NCBI GenBank assembly: GCA_933207985.1 | Contig: OW240914.1 | Span: forward strand, 283,590,581-283,654,580 | Direction of reading: 5' to 3' | Origin: Pelobates cultripes | Taxonomy: Eukaryota > Chordata > Amphibia > Anura > Pelobatidae | DNA length: 64,000 nt | Shown here: positions 1-12,769 of the stretch, one piece after another | Layout: every line of letters starts with the position of its first letter | How positions within the stretch are numbered: the stretch's first letter is position 1 | Notes under the pieces: generated by a model | The model's input: the letters and a program-made list of their open reading frames with translations, nothing else | Databases searched by the model: none | What the model was told of the DNA's origin: nothing | Made by a program: the position numbers and the translations under genes

Positions 1-99
1 GAAAGGTGGCTATATTGGTCACTGATTTGTTTTTGTTTTGTTTTTGAATGTCAGAAATGTATATTTGTGAATGTTGAGATGTTATATTGGTTTCACTGG

Positions 100-350
100 T
101 AATAATAAATAATTGAAATGGGTATATATTTGTTTTTTGTTAAGTTGCCTAATAATTATGCACAGTAATAGTCACCTGCACACACAGATATCCCCCTAAC
201 ATAGCTATAACTAAAAACAAACTAAAAACTACTTCCAAAAATATTCAGCTTTGATATTAATGAGTTTTTTGGGTTCATTGAGAACATGGTTGTTGTTCAA
301 TAATAAAATTAATCCTCAAAAATACAACTTGCCTAATAATTCTGCACTCC

Positions 351-353
<3 letters not shown>
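100..353. repeat. AT-rich dispersed repeat fragment
   Basis: The motif TTGCCTAATAATT(A/C)TGCAC occurs near 144 and again near 330, in the same orientation, around an AT-rich interior. It reads like the end region of an old interspersed repeat, but I cannot name the family. It runs straight into the (TA)n tract. Confidence 0.4.
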
Positions 354-413
<60 letters not shown>

Positions 414-436
414 CGTATATATATATACATATATTA
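354..436. repeat. (TA)n microsatellite
   Basis: A nearly pure TA dinucleotide run to about 409 is followed by an imperfect TA/CATA tail. Translations across it are low-complexity Tyr-Ile repeats and are not genes. Confidence 0.95.
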
Positions 437-540
437 ATTCTACATATATATTTATGTAATATTTTTACATAATTAGGTACTTGATTACAATTAGCGGGAC
501 CTGCCTGACAACCCATGCCGAAAGTAAAGGGAATTTAATT

Positions 541-1644
541 TGCTAGCACTATATTTAGCCCTATAACTTTCCAAGACACCATAAAATCTGTACATGGGGG
601 GTACTGTTCTACTCGGGAGACTTCGCTGAACACAAATATTAGTGTTTCAAAACAGTAAAATGTATTAAAACAATGATATTGCCAGTAAAAGTGAAGTTAT
701 TTGCATTTTTCACGCACAAACAGCACTTACACGGACGATATTATTGCTGCGATACTTTTTACTGTTTTGAAACATAAATATTTGTGTTCAGCGAAGTCTC
801 CCGAGTACAACGGTACCCCTCATGTACAGGTTTTATGGTGTTTTCAAAAGTTACAGCATCAAATATAAGGCTTGTGTTTCATTTTTTTCACATTAAAATT
901 CGCCAGATTGGTTAGGTTGCCTTTGAGACCCTATGGTAGCCCAAGAATGAAAATTACCCCTATGATGGTATACCATTTGCAATAGTAGACAACCCAAGGT
1001 ATTGCAAACGGGGTATGTCCAGTCTTTTTTAGTAGCCACTTAGTCACAAACACTGTTTGTAGCCAGTGTTTGTGACCAAATGGCTACTAAAAAAGACTGG
1101 ACATACCCCATTTGCAATACCTTGGGTTGTCTACTATTGCAAATGGTATGCCATTATGGGTGTAAATTTCATTCCTGGGCTACTATACTGTCTCAAAAGC
1201 AACGTAACCAATCTGGCGAATTTCAATTTCAAATGTAACATGCTATATTTGACCCTGTAACTTCCCAAAATGCCATAAAACCTGTGCATAGGGCGTATTG
1301 TTTTACACGTGAGACTTTGCTGAATACAAATATGTATATTTTATTGCAGTAAAAGCAACAGTATTATTACATTGACAGTTAAAATGTCATGTAGAACTAA
1401 AAAAATAAAAAAATCTTATTTTCTCCCATTTTTTTTCATATTAACTTATGTTTCATAGCTAAATATTTGATATTAAATGAAAGCCCTGTTTCCCCTGAAT
1501 AAAATGATATATAATAAGGGTGGGTGCATTTACTATGAAAGAGGTGAATTACGGTTGGACAGACATGTAGCGCAAATGCCAGGTTTTGTTTACATTTTGT
1601 TTTGTTCACAACGTGTACATTTGGCTCAGTCCTTAAGGGGTTAA
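541..1644. repeat. Composite palindromic repeat ending in TTAA
   Basis: Two modules recur in inverted order. Module A is at 541-660, inverted at 756-870, and direct again at 1233-1335. Module B is inverted at 895-1053 and direct at 1063-1221. The stretch 756-1335 is therefore one large palindrome centred near 1058, with an extra A copy to its left. The right end reads CCTTAAGGGGTTAA (TTAA at 1641-1644), which resembles TTAA-target DNA transposons of the piggyBac/Kolobok kind. No coding frame survives. The family assignment is inference. Confidence 0.65.
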
Positions 1645-1960
1645 ATCAAGCTTATTTAGCAATATTAAATCAAGGTTTAAGTTAGATCAAGAATAAAGTA
1701 GAGGAGGTAACTTTATTCTCTTGGGGGAAGCCAGTACAGGCAGAAAGTGATGGAGGGTAACTGGGTCAAATGAATATTCTTGGAGTAATGAGAGGTCATA
1801 ATTGCCAGATTAAAGTCTTACAAGTAGGGCATGAAACTATTTTAAGATTTGCAACAGGATGCAGGGATTCTGTGTATATTTCTGTCCTGCACTCTTATCA
1901 AAGTAGGACTAGGCAAACTTCTGTCTATCACTATAGAAAACCAAAATGAAGAATGGTTAG

Positions 1961-2243
1961 TAGTGATGTCCCGAACGGTTCGCGGACAGTTCGCTGCGAA
2001 CGGTTCGCCACGGACTCCAGTCAGCAGACACATTCCAGCCAATCAGCAGCAGACCCTCCCTCCCAGACTCTCCCACCTCCTGGACAGCATCCATTTTGAA
2101 GCTGCATTCTTAGTGAGCTGTCCAGGAGGTGGGAGGGTCTGGGAGGGAGGGTCTGCTGCTGATTGGCTGGAATTTGTCTGCTGACTGGAGTCCGTGGCGA
2201 ACCGTTCGTGGTGAACCGTGACGAACTGTTCGGGACATCACTA
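1961..2243. mobile_element. Complete palindromic hAT-type MITE
   Basis: The element begins TAGTGATGTCCCGAAC and ends with its reverse complement, and is flanked by a perfect 8-bp duplication ATGGTTAG at 1953-1960 and 2244-2251. Nearly the whole 283 bp is a palindrome centred near 2101; the arms carry the same GC-rich sequence in opposite orientation. An 8-bp duplication with such ends is typical of the hAT superfamily. It encodes nothing, so it depends on a transposase supplied in trans. The translations seen across the arms are an effect of the palindrome. Confidence 0.9.
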
Positions 2244-2251
2244 ATGGTTAG

Positions 2252-3391
2252 TCCTTCCACCTAGTCAAGAAATACTCATCCTTTACCCAAAAATATTATA
2301 ATAACCTGAAAATATTAGAGTGCTGGAAACCACCATTTCATGTAGTACATGCATTGCAGGTATGTAGATGTTCGTTATGGAACTTTAGTGTTTTAGTAAA
2401 AGTTTCTATCCTCTCTTAATAATTGGACTTCAGAAATAACTCAGGAAAAGAGGAAAGTGATTTTTCAACTGCTAACCTAACCTAACCTTTCTACACTGAA
2501 ACTCAAGCAAGTATTAACACAATAATTGTTTCTGTTATGAAAGTGCCAAAAGCATGTGCAGCACTATACTATGGGTATATAAAAATGAATATAATATGTT
2601 GTAATGCAGATCTCTCTGCCAACATTAAGGTATTTTGATACTGTTGTGTTATTGTTAATCTAACTCATGGACTAGAAGCTTTGGTGCATTGCATTGTCTC
2701 ACTAATGTTCTTTTTGTAAATTTACCCCCAACTGTTTATTGAATAACAGAAATCATAATTGTGGTTAAAGTCAAGTATGTGTTTGGCAGTGACAAACAGG
2801 AATTAGATAATGTGATGATGAAGCCTTCTATCTGTCATTTCCTGAGGTAAATTTGAATGTCAAAGGTTCTTTTCATTTTTCCCCCCAGAAATGTTTGCCA
2901 AGTTCACGTCCAAATTAAAAAAACAGCGTTGAACTTATTCCAGTTGTAGTGCCTTTGCTGTTGTCCAGTGTTGGAACACAGAGATGTGTTAACAAAGCCA
3001 TCTTTGTGCATATGTGATATCATATATCAGTAAAAAATAACTTTGACGTGCTGTTAAAAAATGTTTAAAAAAAAAAGAGGAAAAAACAGAACAAAACAAG
3101 GAACATATCTCTATTCATAATAACATATCTTTATTTATTTCAACAAAGAGTGGAGAATGTAAATTATGAAAAATCTGATGAAAAACCCTGAGCTTGGTAA
3201 GGTATACTTGTGCTGGCTCTATGGGGGATTAGCTTGATGGATAGTGTTGCTACTTCATTGTATCATGTCCTTGTAACCAGAACCCAACTTCTAGGGGTCA
3301 AATAAAATTAGTCCTATTAATTCATACGTTCTATGTGACAAGGAGCAATTGAAGATTAGTGACTGACTTATTGGTTAAATACTTTTTTTTT
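2252..3391. other. No feature recognised
   Basis: AT-rich sequence with no sustained reading frame, terminal repeats or RNA-gene signature that I can see. Confidence 0.6.
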
Positions 3392-3600
3392 GGGAAATTT
3401 CCTTTGAACAAATATTAGATGGATTCCCTGCCTTGCTGCGCTCGTCTATGTTCAGGGAAATTTCCCCGAACATAGATTAGAGGGATTCCCCTCTCTGGTG
3501 TGCTTGTCTATGTTTGGGGAAATTTGCCCAAACGTAGAAATACGCACCAGAGCAGGGAATCCCTCTAATCTGTGTTCTGGGAAAATTTCCCGAACATAGA
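3392..3600. repeat. 62-bp direct repeats with an inverted copy
   Basis: Units starting GGGAAATTT occur at about 3392, 3454 and 3516 (period 62). They are followed by an inverted copy to about 3600, recognisable from GGGAATCCCTCTAATC and TTTCCCGAACATAGA. Short palindromes such as GGGGAAATTTCCCC lie at unit junctions. Family unknown. Confidence 0.6.
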
Positions 3601-4280
3601 CCAGCTGACTAACATGGGGAATCCCTAAAACCCCACGCTAGAGAGCTGGTCGTAAGTGCAAGCCATCGCAAAGTGAGGAACACCTGCATTAAACAAATAA
3701 TTACATTTTCATATCGCATCATCTCACAGGTTTTAAAACTTTATTGCAACAAAAAACTTTTAGCTTATATAGTTTTAACTTGGATAATAATGATCCAGAA
3801 GAAGAGACAATAAAGCTAATTATCATAGCAGTTGAATCTTGGAATTAAACCTTTTTTTGTGCACACAATTCTTTTTTGTTATTTTCCTGTTATTTTCCTT
3901 TTAGTTATTCTCCTCAAAATTACAAAATGTAGGCCTTAGCTAAATAGCTCAGGTGGAATTTAGGCCATGATAGCTGAGCTGTAAAAATAGCTGGAATAGA
4001 AAATGTATCAAATCTAACCATTTTGGCCTTTAAGTAAAAAATATTAGTACAATTAAAAATATGTACCACATCCTCAATCTGTATCATTTTGTAATGGACA
4101 CATGTAAGAGAATAACCTTTTAGTATTTCTGCTGGCTTACCCTGGCTCCAAGGTGGCAGCATTCATTGATCAGAAACACCACCTATCTGCTAAGAGCACG
4201 CACAATTTGAAGAAAAAAAAACATCCTAAAGTGTAATTTTTAGATGTCCAGCACTGGCACATTAAGTCATGGTTTATGAA
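3601..4280. other. No feature recognised
   Basis: AT-rich sequence without recognisable coding or repeat structure. Confidence 0.5.
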
Positions 4281-4289
4281 TGCACAATA

Positions 4290-5165
4290 GGTGTCAATGC
4301 CACAGTCCTGGATAAAACACAGAGCATCCACAAGTGCATCATGAAGATGGCTGCCAAATACGAACTGCTAAGGGAATGGATGAAACAACAACAGGTAGAG
4401 GATAGAGAAAAGGAGGAGGTTCTATGGCAAGCCAAATCTCTCAGTCGGATGCACCTCTGGCAGACTTGGCTTACATAAAATTATACCAGTGGTTGGAAAA
4501 ATCAGGACTGAAGGCACTAATCCTAGCAGCACAGGAACAAGATCTTGGCTCCAGTTCAATAGAATCGCGGGTCTCCTATACCAAATAGGACCCATGGTAC
4601 AGACTGTGAAAAGTGGCCTCCAATAAAATCCAGCACATAGTAGCAGGAACAGCATAGACTGAGAGGAACAACCAAGTTGCTTGGATTATGTACCAAAACA
4701 TTTGTACAGAATATGGGCTGGACATGTCTAGAGTCAGATGAGAGATAGTACAAAGGGTAGTTGAGAATGACAGGGCTAAGATCCTGTGGGACAGACTAGC
4801 AACAAACTCAAAATCTTGGTGGTAGACAACGAACGGAAGACTGCACTGCTGTTGGATGTGGCAATACCTAGTGACCATAACATCAAGAAGAAGGAACATG
4901 AGAAGATAAGAGAATACCAAGAGCTAAAAGAGGAGATAGAAAGGATGTGGAAGGTGAAGGCAGCAGTAGTACCAATTATGATAGGAGTACTTGGGACTGT
5001 GACCCCCAAGTTGTGGGAGTGGCTTTAACATATGATATGTGGGACATCTGACATCTCTGTCCAGAAGAGTGCAGTTCTAGAAACAGGAGAGAGACCGCAC
5101 AGAACCTACAGACTGCCAGGCCTCTGGTAGAGGACTGGAGAATTAGGAAAACATGAAAAATATTA
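4290..5165 (+). pseudogene. R2/R4-like LINE, C-terminal fragment (copy 1)
   Basis: This is the 3' end of a non-LTR retrotransposon whose reverse transcriptase carries a C-terminal restriction-like endonuclease, as in the R2/R4 group. Spread over broken frames are the block ALILAAQEQ near 4513, then VVENDRAKILWD near 4758, the endonuclease-like stretch VDNERKTALLLDVAIPSD near 4821-4875, and a tail VTPKLWEWL near 5000. The second copy at 48290-51165 has the same order (ETLILAAQEQ, VVENDRAKIRWD, VDKEQKTSVVVDVAIPSD, KFGEWLQ). The reverse transcriptase core is absent and stops interrupt the frame, so this is a 5'-truncated dead copy. The clade name rests on motif memory; an alignment would settle it. 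Confidence 0.7.
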
Positions 5166-5189
5166 CCCCGAGGGGTGAGAGAATCTATT

Positions 5190-6502
5190 GATTATAACAT
5201 ATATGTTTTAGTAATATACGTTATTCAAGATGCATTGTTAGTAAAATATTGTCCTCTTTGGTTTACAATTAATTTTGTATTCTCAGAATTGTGAATTTTG
5301 TATTGGAAAGAGAACATACTTTTTCATGGATAAATATCTGTTTACAATTTTAAAGTGCAAGCTTTGATTTGATCAAAACATGGATAGTAATCTGATATTC
5401 CCTTAGTTATTGTTTAACTGCAAACCCCATAATCCTCAGGGAGCATAAGGCTGTACACAGGCTGCTTAAGGTTCAGACATTGCAATGTAACAGCTAGGGA
5501 TCTGCTTATTGACTCACCCATTTTTTGGTGTTCTGAGATCATCTTCTCAAATGATGAAACAGCAAATCATCATCATATTTTTGAGGCGGGGAAAGAGTGC
5601 TTGTGCTATACAAAATCAATTACATTTATATCAGCAATTACTGAATGCAGGGCTGGATTTGCAATTAGGAACCCCCCACCTTCCCCAAAAAAAGAATAAA
5701 AAAGAGATTTTCTGTAAAGTACACACAATGTTTTCAGATGTAAAGTTATACACCCTTGATACAGACAGGGAATAGTGTCAGCATTGGGGGACTAAACTCC
5801 TTTTAAGAACAATATTATATTTTATTTAGGTTTTGAAGTGACATTTGTATAAATCATCATTAGATTAACAGCAGCAAATAACAGAACAATAACTCTGGCC
5901 AACGATATTAAACTAAAGTTCAAATTGTTTTTGTGCCATCTATGAGTCTGCCATCTTAACTATCCCCTGGTGACTTTGTGGCCACACATAAAGCAGCAAG
6001 CCAATGGCACATTCCTTCCAAATGTCACGAGGTAAAAGTTCTAGCAAATAACTTCTGTTGTTGTGTATTCACATTTCTTTTATTTTCTTGTTACATTGTG
6101 TGTTGTTTACCCCTTTTTCTGTAATAGGATAAAAAAAAAAGCATTAATCGCCCGGGTCATTTGCAATCTTTAATTTTATACATCCAAGAAATCTGTTTTA
6201 TAATGTTAATTTCTTGAGTTCATTGCTAATCCATAATATGACCTCTAATGTAAAGTTGCATTTGTGTTTGGCAGTTTGTTTGAAGATAATTCAAAGGACT
6301 TTATAATTAAGAACTAATGTAGAATTTGTTTTCCAACTCTAGCGATAATGACATAACTAAGGATACCGTAAAAAAATCTAGCACCCTCAATTTACGTAAA
6401 TGTAGCCTCTGTTTAACATCATTATTGATAAATGGCTAAACCCATCATCTATCCATTTTCCACTTGGTGCATTTATCATAATGGTTCATATCTAAAATGT
6501 AT
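5190..6502. other. No gene; AT-rich unique-looking DNA
   Basis: I see no repeat boundaries or extended frames. About 5880-6110 has mixed composition and is not obviously repetitive, so a conserved noncoding element is possible but unsupported. Confidence 0.5.
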
Positions 6503-6940
6503 TTAAAGGACCACTCAAGGCACCCAGACCACTTCAGCTTAATGAGAGAAACTGCTATGTTTATAAATGGGTTAATCCAGCCTCTAAAGCCTCTAGTGGC
6601 TGTCTCATTGACAGCCGCTAGAGGCGTTTGCGTGCTTCTCACTGTGAAAATCACAGTGAGAAGACGCAAGCGTCCATAGGAAAGCATTATGAATGCTTTC
6701 CTATGAGACCGGCTGAATGCGCGCGCAGCTCCTGCCGCACATGCGCATTCAGCCGAAGAGGAGGATCGGAGGCGGAGAGGAGGAGGAGAGCTCCCCGCCC
6801 GTCGCTGGAATAAAGGTAAGTTTTAACCCTTTCCTCTCCCCAGAGCCCGGCGGGAGTGGGACCCTGAGGGTGAGGGCACCCTCAGGGCACTATAGTGCCA
6901 GGAAAACGAGTGTTTTCCTGGCACTATAGTGGTCCTTTAA
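6503..6940. mobile_element. T2/Kolobok-type MITE, copy A
   Basis: The element starts TTAAAGGACCACTC and ends ATAGTGGTCCTTTAA, so the ends are inverted and TTAA sits at both edges. Inside are the stem-loop CACTGTGAAAATCACAGTG, a GC-rich centre near 6715-6800 and a terminal hairpin of CCAGGAAAAC type. TTAA duplications with TTAAAGG ends match the T2/Kolobok group described in frogs. It has no transposase. It lies in the opposite orientation to copies B, C and D. Confidence 0.85.
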
Positions 6941-7086
6941 TATGTGTACAACTAATTATGAACCCTCTGGTTTCACAACAAAGTTCTCGATTCAACACCT
7001 GCAACTGCATTTTTCTCTAACTACATCCTGTCCAAACAAGTTGAAAAATGCACCATTCATGCCACAACACTTAAACATTCATGTAC

Positions 7087-7390
7087 AGTTGTAATCAAAA
7101 TTATTCAACACCCATTGGATTGCGGTATGAATATTACTGAACTGAAGGCATTGCCTGTGAGCAATAGACTAAGGTTCCTCAAGAACGCTGACAGAAGATG
7201 GTGTCTGGCTAGGCATCTCGTTTCAAGCAGGTCATAACGGCAAAAAGGTGCTCTACTAAGAACTAAATATGCTCGACATGAAGGGGCTGAATACTTTTGA
7301 GACTAGATCTGTCATTATAAGATGCATTTTCAGTTTAATTTGAAGCATTCGCTGCGTTGAGCTATTTCAATTGCTTTTGTTTGATTTGTT
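7087..7390 (-). mobile_element. Tc1/mariner-type remnant
   Basis: The terminal-like sequence GTAATCAAAATTATTCAAC is followed by scrambled segments I recognise from a widespread vertebrate Tc1-like element, in inverted order. No frame remains. Orientation and boundaries are approximate. Confidence 0.5.
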
Positions 7391-8903
7391 TATTGCAAAC
7401 AGCTGTTACAGAAGTAGTCAAAGAATGAAAAGGTTCCTCGTAAATGGAAGTAAGGGAGAACTTTGACTTATCATTTGTGATTAAATATTCAATACTATAA
7501 TACTATAAATGTCCAGTTTGACTTTAGTAAAGAGTACAGAGTATGTCCCAAAGGAAATAAAATAGAATATAATTAAGAAAATTCATCAAAATTCATGTTC
7601 TTAGTATAAATTCACTTTCACACGTTTACCAGCCAACAACCTAAATCTCAAATCACACTTCCCCAAAAGAATTATATACATGAAAATATCAAAGGATTCG
7701 TTAATGCTTTGTTTGAGAAAAAGCATGTTCTCGTATTGGTCTATATTATGCTATGTTCACTGCTGGGAATTTAAACATGTGCCAAAAGTTAGATATGGAA
7801 ATTGCCCCCTGGAACAAAATCTGTACACTATTAACTTCAGCAATGTTGTTCTTAAATGTAGATCAGACAAATACCATAGATAAACATTTATGCAGTTTAT
7901 TTCACAACTGTCCCATAGGAAGTGATGTACTGTGTTCAGTGACGTTGAAACGTGTCCTTTTCATATGACACCAAACTTTATCATAAAGTAAATAGTGACC
8001 TAAGTTTATCTTATGTACTTTCCTATTCCCTGAAACGACTGGGTGTGAAGAACTGAAGGAAGCTTTTGTGAAGCAGCATTGTAGCTCTCAGCATACAATA
8101 AGTAATCAGTACTGTACATACATTTTGTTGATCGCTTGCCGGGAACAACTTTGATGCATAATCAAATATTGAAAAACATGATACCACTTAGTGAATTACA
8201 CAATGATAGAAAAATAAAAACAGACTTGATATTTTTACACCAATGTTCTGGTAGAGGGAGCTGCGAAGCATTAAACTTGAGTGTTTCGCAGAGCTACAAA
8301 AGTCAGAAAGCGATTTATTTTGCAATCTCTCCTCTAATGATAAATAATGGGTTTTATTCTCTGAACACCAAAAGGCAATACGTTTAAAACTAAGTTACAA
8401 ATTCTTCAAAACTGCAACACAAACAAACCAGAAGACAGACAATGTGACGATCCAAGGTTGTTGATCCAAGAAGAAATTGACTTTCCCCCCTTTCTTGTGG
8501 CATAATAGGCCAACGCTTGAAAAACAAAAAGAAAGATACTTGTGCACTATCTCAAATTCCAATCTATATTGAAAATAACAGAGGTGATTGGTACCAAAAC
8601 AATGGGCATTAAAGTGGATCTACCATGGGTTTATATATATATTTTTCTTACCCCTACCCAAAGTTAGTACCACCACAGTCCCTGCATAAATGTTTTTGGT
8701 TCTTCTTTATTGTGGGTCTTCTTGCTAGATGCCATCATCTTTGAGTGCCATAACACAGCTCTGTAATACAAAAACTAATGAGTAATCAAAATAAAACGAA
8801 CATTGTTATCTGCATCCTATCTCAAACTCAATGTCATTAGAATAAAACAGTATATTTTTATACCAATGTAATGGCCATTAAAGCTTAGAGTCTCCTGCCA
8901 ACA
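7391..8903. other. No gene recognised
   Basis: AT-rich sequence with only short incidental frames. There is a short TA-rich run near 8630. Confidence 0.5.
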
Positions 8904-9407
8904 TTAAAGGATCACTATAGTGCCAGGAAAACATACTTGTTTTCCTGGCACTATAGTGCCCTGAGGGTGCCCCCACCCTCAGGGACCCCCTCCCACCCAG
9001 CTCTGGAAAGGGGAAAAGGGGTAAAACTTACCTTTTTCCAGCGCTGGACTGGGAGCTCTCCTCCTCCGATCCTCCTTCTCTACTCCCCGTCGGCTGAATG
9101 CGCACGCGCGGCAAGAGCTGCGCGCGCATTCAGCCGGTCGCATAGGAAAGCATTATCAATGCTTTCCTATGGACGCTTGCGTGCTCTCACTGTGAAAATC
9201 ACAGTGAGAAGCACGCAAGCGCCTCTAGCGGCTGTCAATGAGACTGCCGCTAGAGGGAATGGGGGAAGGCTTAACCCATTCATAAACATAGCAGTTTCTC
9301 TTAAACTGCTATGTTTATAAAAAAAAATGGCTTAACCCTAGCTGGACCTGGCACCCAGACCACTTCATTAAGCTGAAGTGGTCTGGATGCCTAGAGTGGT
9401 CCTTTAA
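8904..9407. mobile_element. T2/Kolobok-type MITE, copy B
   Basis: Starts TTAAAGGATCACTATAGTGC and ends AGAGTGGTCCTTTAA, with TTAA at both edges. It has the same internal order as copies C and D: a CCAGGAAAAC hairpin, a GC-rich box, a CTTTCCTATG inverted pair, a CACTGTG hairpin, a CTCTAG inverted pair and a final hairpin around CAGACCACTTCA. Length 504 bp. Translations across it are artefacts. Confidence 0.88.
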
Positions 9408-10190
9408 TGTTAATAGGTTTTTGGCGAGTTCCATGCTAAGGGAACACTTGACGGTTAGTGGCAACACTGTTACAAGTCTGCACTATAACACTTCTCTGTA
9501 ACAGAGCAAATAAGAGATTTACATTGATGGTAACAGGTGAGCTTTTATTTTAATGGCTTTTGCAGTGGACCAAAACACTCCATTAATTCAATGTATATTG
9601 TGATTTGAGGTGAATTCTGCAGAAACTACTGTCATTTAAGATTAGTGGGAGTTTGAGCATTAGATTAATTTTTGTGTTTTTATTTGCTTTTGTGTTACGC
9701 AGCCTTTTTACAGCGCTGCAGCCCAACCACATATGTTTGCTATTTATGGTTAATTAATTTGTAGAGATTCATTATACAACTTTAATACGTTCCCTCTGAC
9801 AGCATGTAGGGTAAATAAAAATTGCCATCCCTCTCTGCTTAATTTTATGGTCCTATGGACCCGCAAGTCGTCAAGAAACCATGCGTTTACAATGGATAAG
9901 ATGGCCGTCTGGCTTTTTTGGGGGTTTTTTGAATTTTAGAGGGAAGCAATTATGGCAAAAAATCTTGACAATTTTTAACTGGTTGTCAGTGTTTACTCTT
10001 GGAGTTATGACACTCAAGCACTAAGACTTGTGATCAGACATCAGCCCCTGAGGCTCACTAATGAACAGGAATAATCTTGGAGGCAGGCATCTGATTGAAA
10101 ATCATTTACTGATATATATTGAAAGATGTACTAACTTGTAAATCAACCCTAGTTCATCTACAACACAATCCTTTACTACATGGCTTAAGT
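9408..10190. other. No feature recognised
   Basis: Unremarkable AT-rich sequence. Confidence 0.5.
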
Positions 10191-10192
10191 TA

Positions 10193-10530
10193 TTTAGACA
10201 CCTCTTCTAATTAGTGGTTTCAGCTATTTACAATCACACCCATTGCTGGCAGGTGCATACAATGCAGTATGTTGCCATACAATCTCCACAGACAAATATT
10301 TTTAGAAGAATTGACTGTACGACACAGCTCACTGACTTTCAATTTGGCAATATATGCAATATCTCCTTTCCAGCAAGTTACCATGCTCAATTTCTACCCT
10401 GTGGAGCCGCCCTGGTCACCTGCTAGAGTTGTTATTGTGACATGGGAATGTTACGGTGTAAATGTTCAACTGCAAAGTGATTGGCTACCTACAGTGCAGG
10501 ACAATACTGCTACATGCTGAAGCCACTAGT
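10193..10530 (+). pseudogene. Tc1-like transposase, decayed N-terminal part
   Basis: The sequence follows the 5' region of a common vertebrate Tc1-like element: an untranslated lead (TTTAGACACCTCTTCTAATT), a start-like region, then remnants of the paired-type DNA-binding domain, recognisable in mixed frames as LTDFQFGN and later TVQDN. Frameshifts are frequent and no catalytic DDE region follows. It is a dead 5' fragment, related in type to the remnant at 30962-31262. Confidence 0.5.
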
Positions 10531-11669
10531 GAGTAAAAAAGCAATCAGTCTTCACTTGCCTGGGTGTAAAATTCATAATCACTAAACTGTTAAAACAGTG
10601 GAAACACATTCTGTTTAATTATATTTCTAATCGCATAAAGCCATTTAAAAACAAACACAGACCCGCCAACGTTGATTGGATGTCAAGGATGTCGGCCAAA
10701 AACGTACCAGGAGCTGCAAAGCCATAATTTGTAGAGGCACTGCTACTCTTAGGTCTCATTTAAATCAAAATGGCTAATTATAGGAGGACATTTGGTTCCT
10801 ATCGCCCTATGCTGTGGACACCCCTGGTGAAAGTGATGGATTTAATATTCTATAGCTGAGAAGTATAGACAACAACCTACACCAACTAGTGAAACCCACT
10901 AACAAAACAACTAACTGATGATACCTCATCTAATAAATATTTCCCCAAATAGATAGCTTTTTATCCAAATTTTGATTAAGAGGGGCTTTAATGAGCGTTA
11001 AGCCCCCATCCCCCCAGCAAATAATTGTTCATATTGGTTTTTAGTTTAGATCTAAAGCAACAAACAACTGATCAGCGCTGCGGAATCTGTTGGCGCTTTA
11101 TAAATGCCAGTAATAAATAATAAATAAATAAATAACAAAGACCTAACAATCTGCATATGTTTAAGTGGAGGTGCTGATGCCAGCTTTAGTTTTAAATTGC
11201 CCTTCTTTTCTTACAGTTCATTTAAATAATACAAAGTACAATTGTATTTTGATGTGGAAAAGAATAGTGCTAGCTATGTTATTTTCATAAATTGCAAGTA
11301 TATTGTTTAATTCTGGCTCAAGCTGCTTGCCGATATGTGCTTGCATTTCATTTGCTACATGTGATATGTGTTTGGATATGTACTGTATACATTTTGTCTG
11401 TATTCATTTATAACTTTATAGAAAGAGTTTAAACTTATTCAAAATCTAAACAAATCTGTAAAAGAAGTTGGACAAGGGCAGTACAGGTTAAAGTTTGATC
11501 AAAGATGCTTTAAATCAAATCAACCATCTGGAACCAATATATTATAAACATATAGAAACAATCTAACTGTATGAGCTGGTTTCATTTTGTGTTTGTAGAG
11601 ACATACACTACATTAGATTAACCATATCTTTATCTAACCATTATAGAAAAATCAATATAAAGATGACCT
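10531..11669. other. No gene; short LINE/SINE-tail-like piece at 11070-11135
   Basis: AT-rich sequence. At about 11075-11135, GCGCTGCGGAATCTGTTGGC is followed by CTTTATAAAT and an AATAAATA-rich tail. This resembles the 3' tail shared by L2/CR1-type LINEs and dependent SINEs. Related tails occur near 29230-29296 (+) and 32262-32330 (-). Confidence 0.5.
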
Positions 11670-11670
11670 A

Positions 11671-12440
<770 letters not shown>

Positions 12441-12769
12441 CCCTGTTTAAGGCTGTCCAGACTGTACAGATATACCATTGCTTTTCTCTGACTGGAATCT
12501 GGGAGAGTAGTGAGAGAACATGCACAAGAGTACTGTAGGTTTTTCATACATTACTGATGTCTCATGCACACACAAGAGTACAATACAGATGCCTCCATAG
12601 ACAACCCTTACCTTCTCAGCATTCACTAGAGACAGCTGATGACTTGACAGTGGTAGCTCTACCTTTTCGTCAAGCTTTGTCAGACATAGGAAAACAACAT
12701 AATTTATCTTACGATATCTTTTGATTCAGTTGGAATTTCAGTAAAATTCTAGCACAGTTAATGTGAGTA
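12441..12769. other. No feature recognised
   Basis: Mixed-composition spacer after the microsatellite, with no recognisable structure. Confidence 0.4.

Noticed and set aside
2480..2500. Short telomere-like CCTAAC run
   Set aside because: Only about three imperfect units (CTAACCTAACCTAACC); too short to be an interstitial telomere.
8937..9320. 127-codon frame and similar frames at 17585-17968 and 42138-42461
   Set aside because: They cross T2-type MITEs; the same translation recurs in every copy and in both orientations because of the hairpins.
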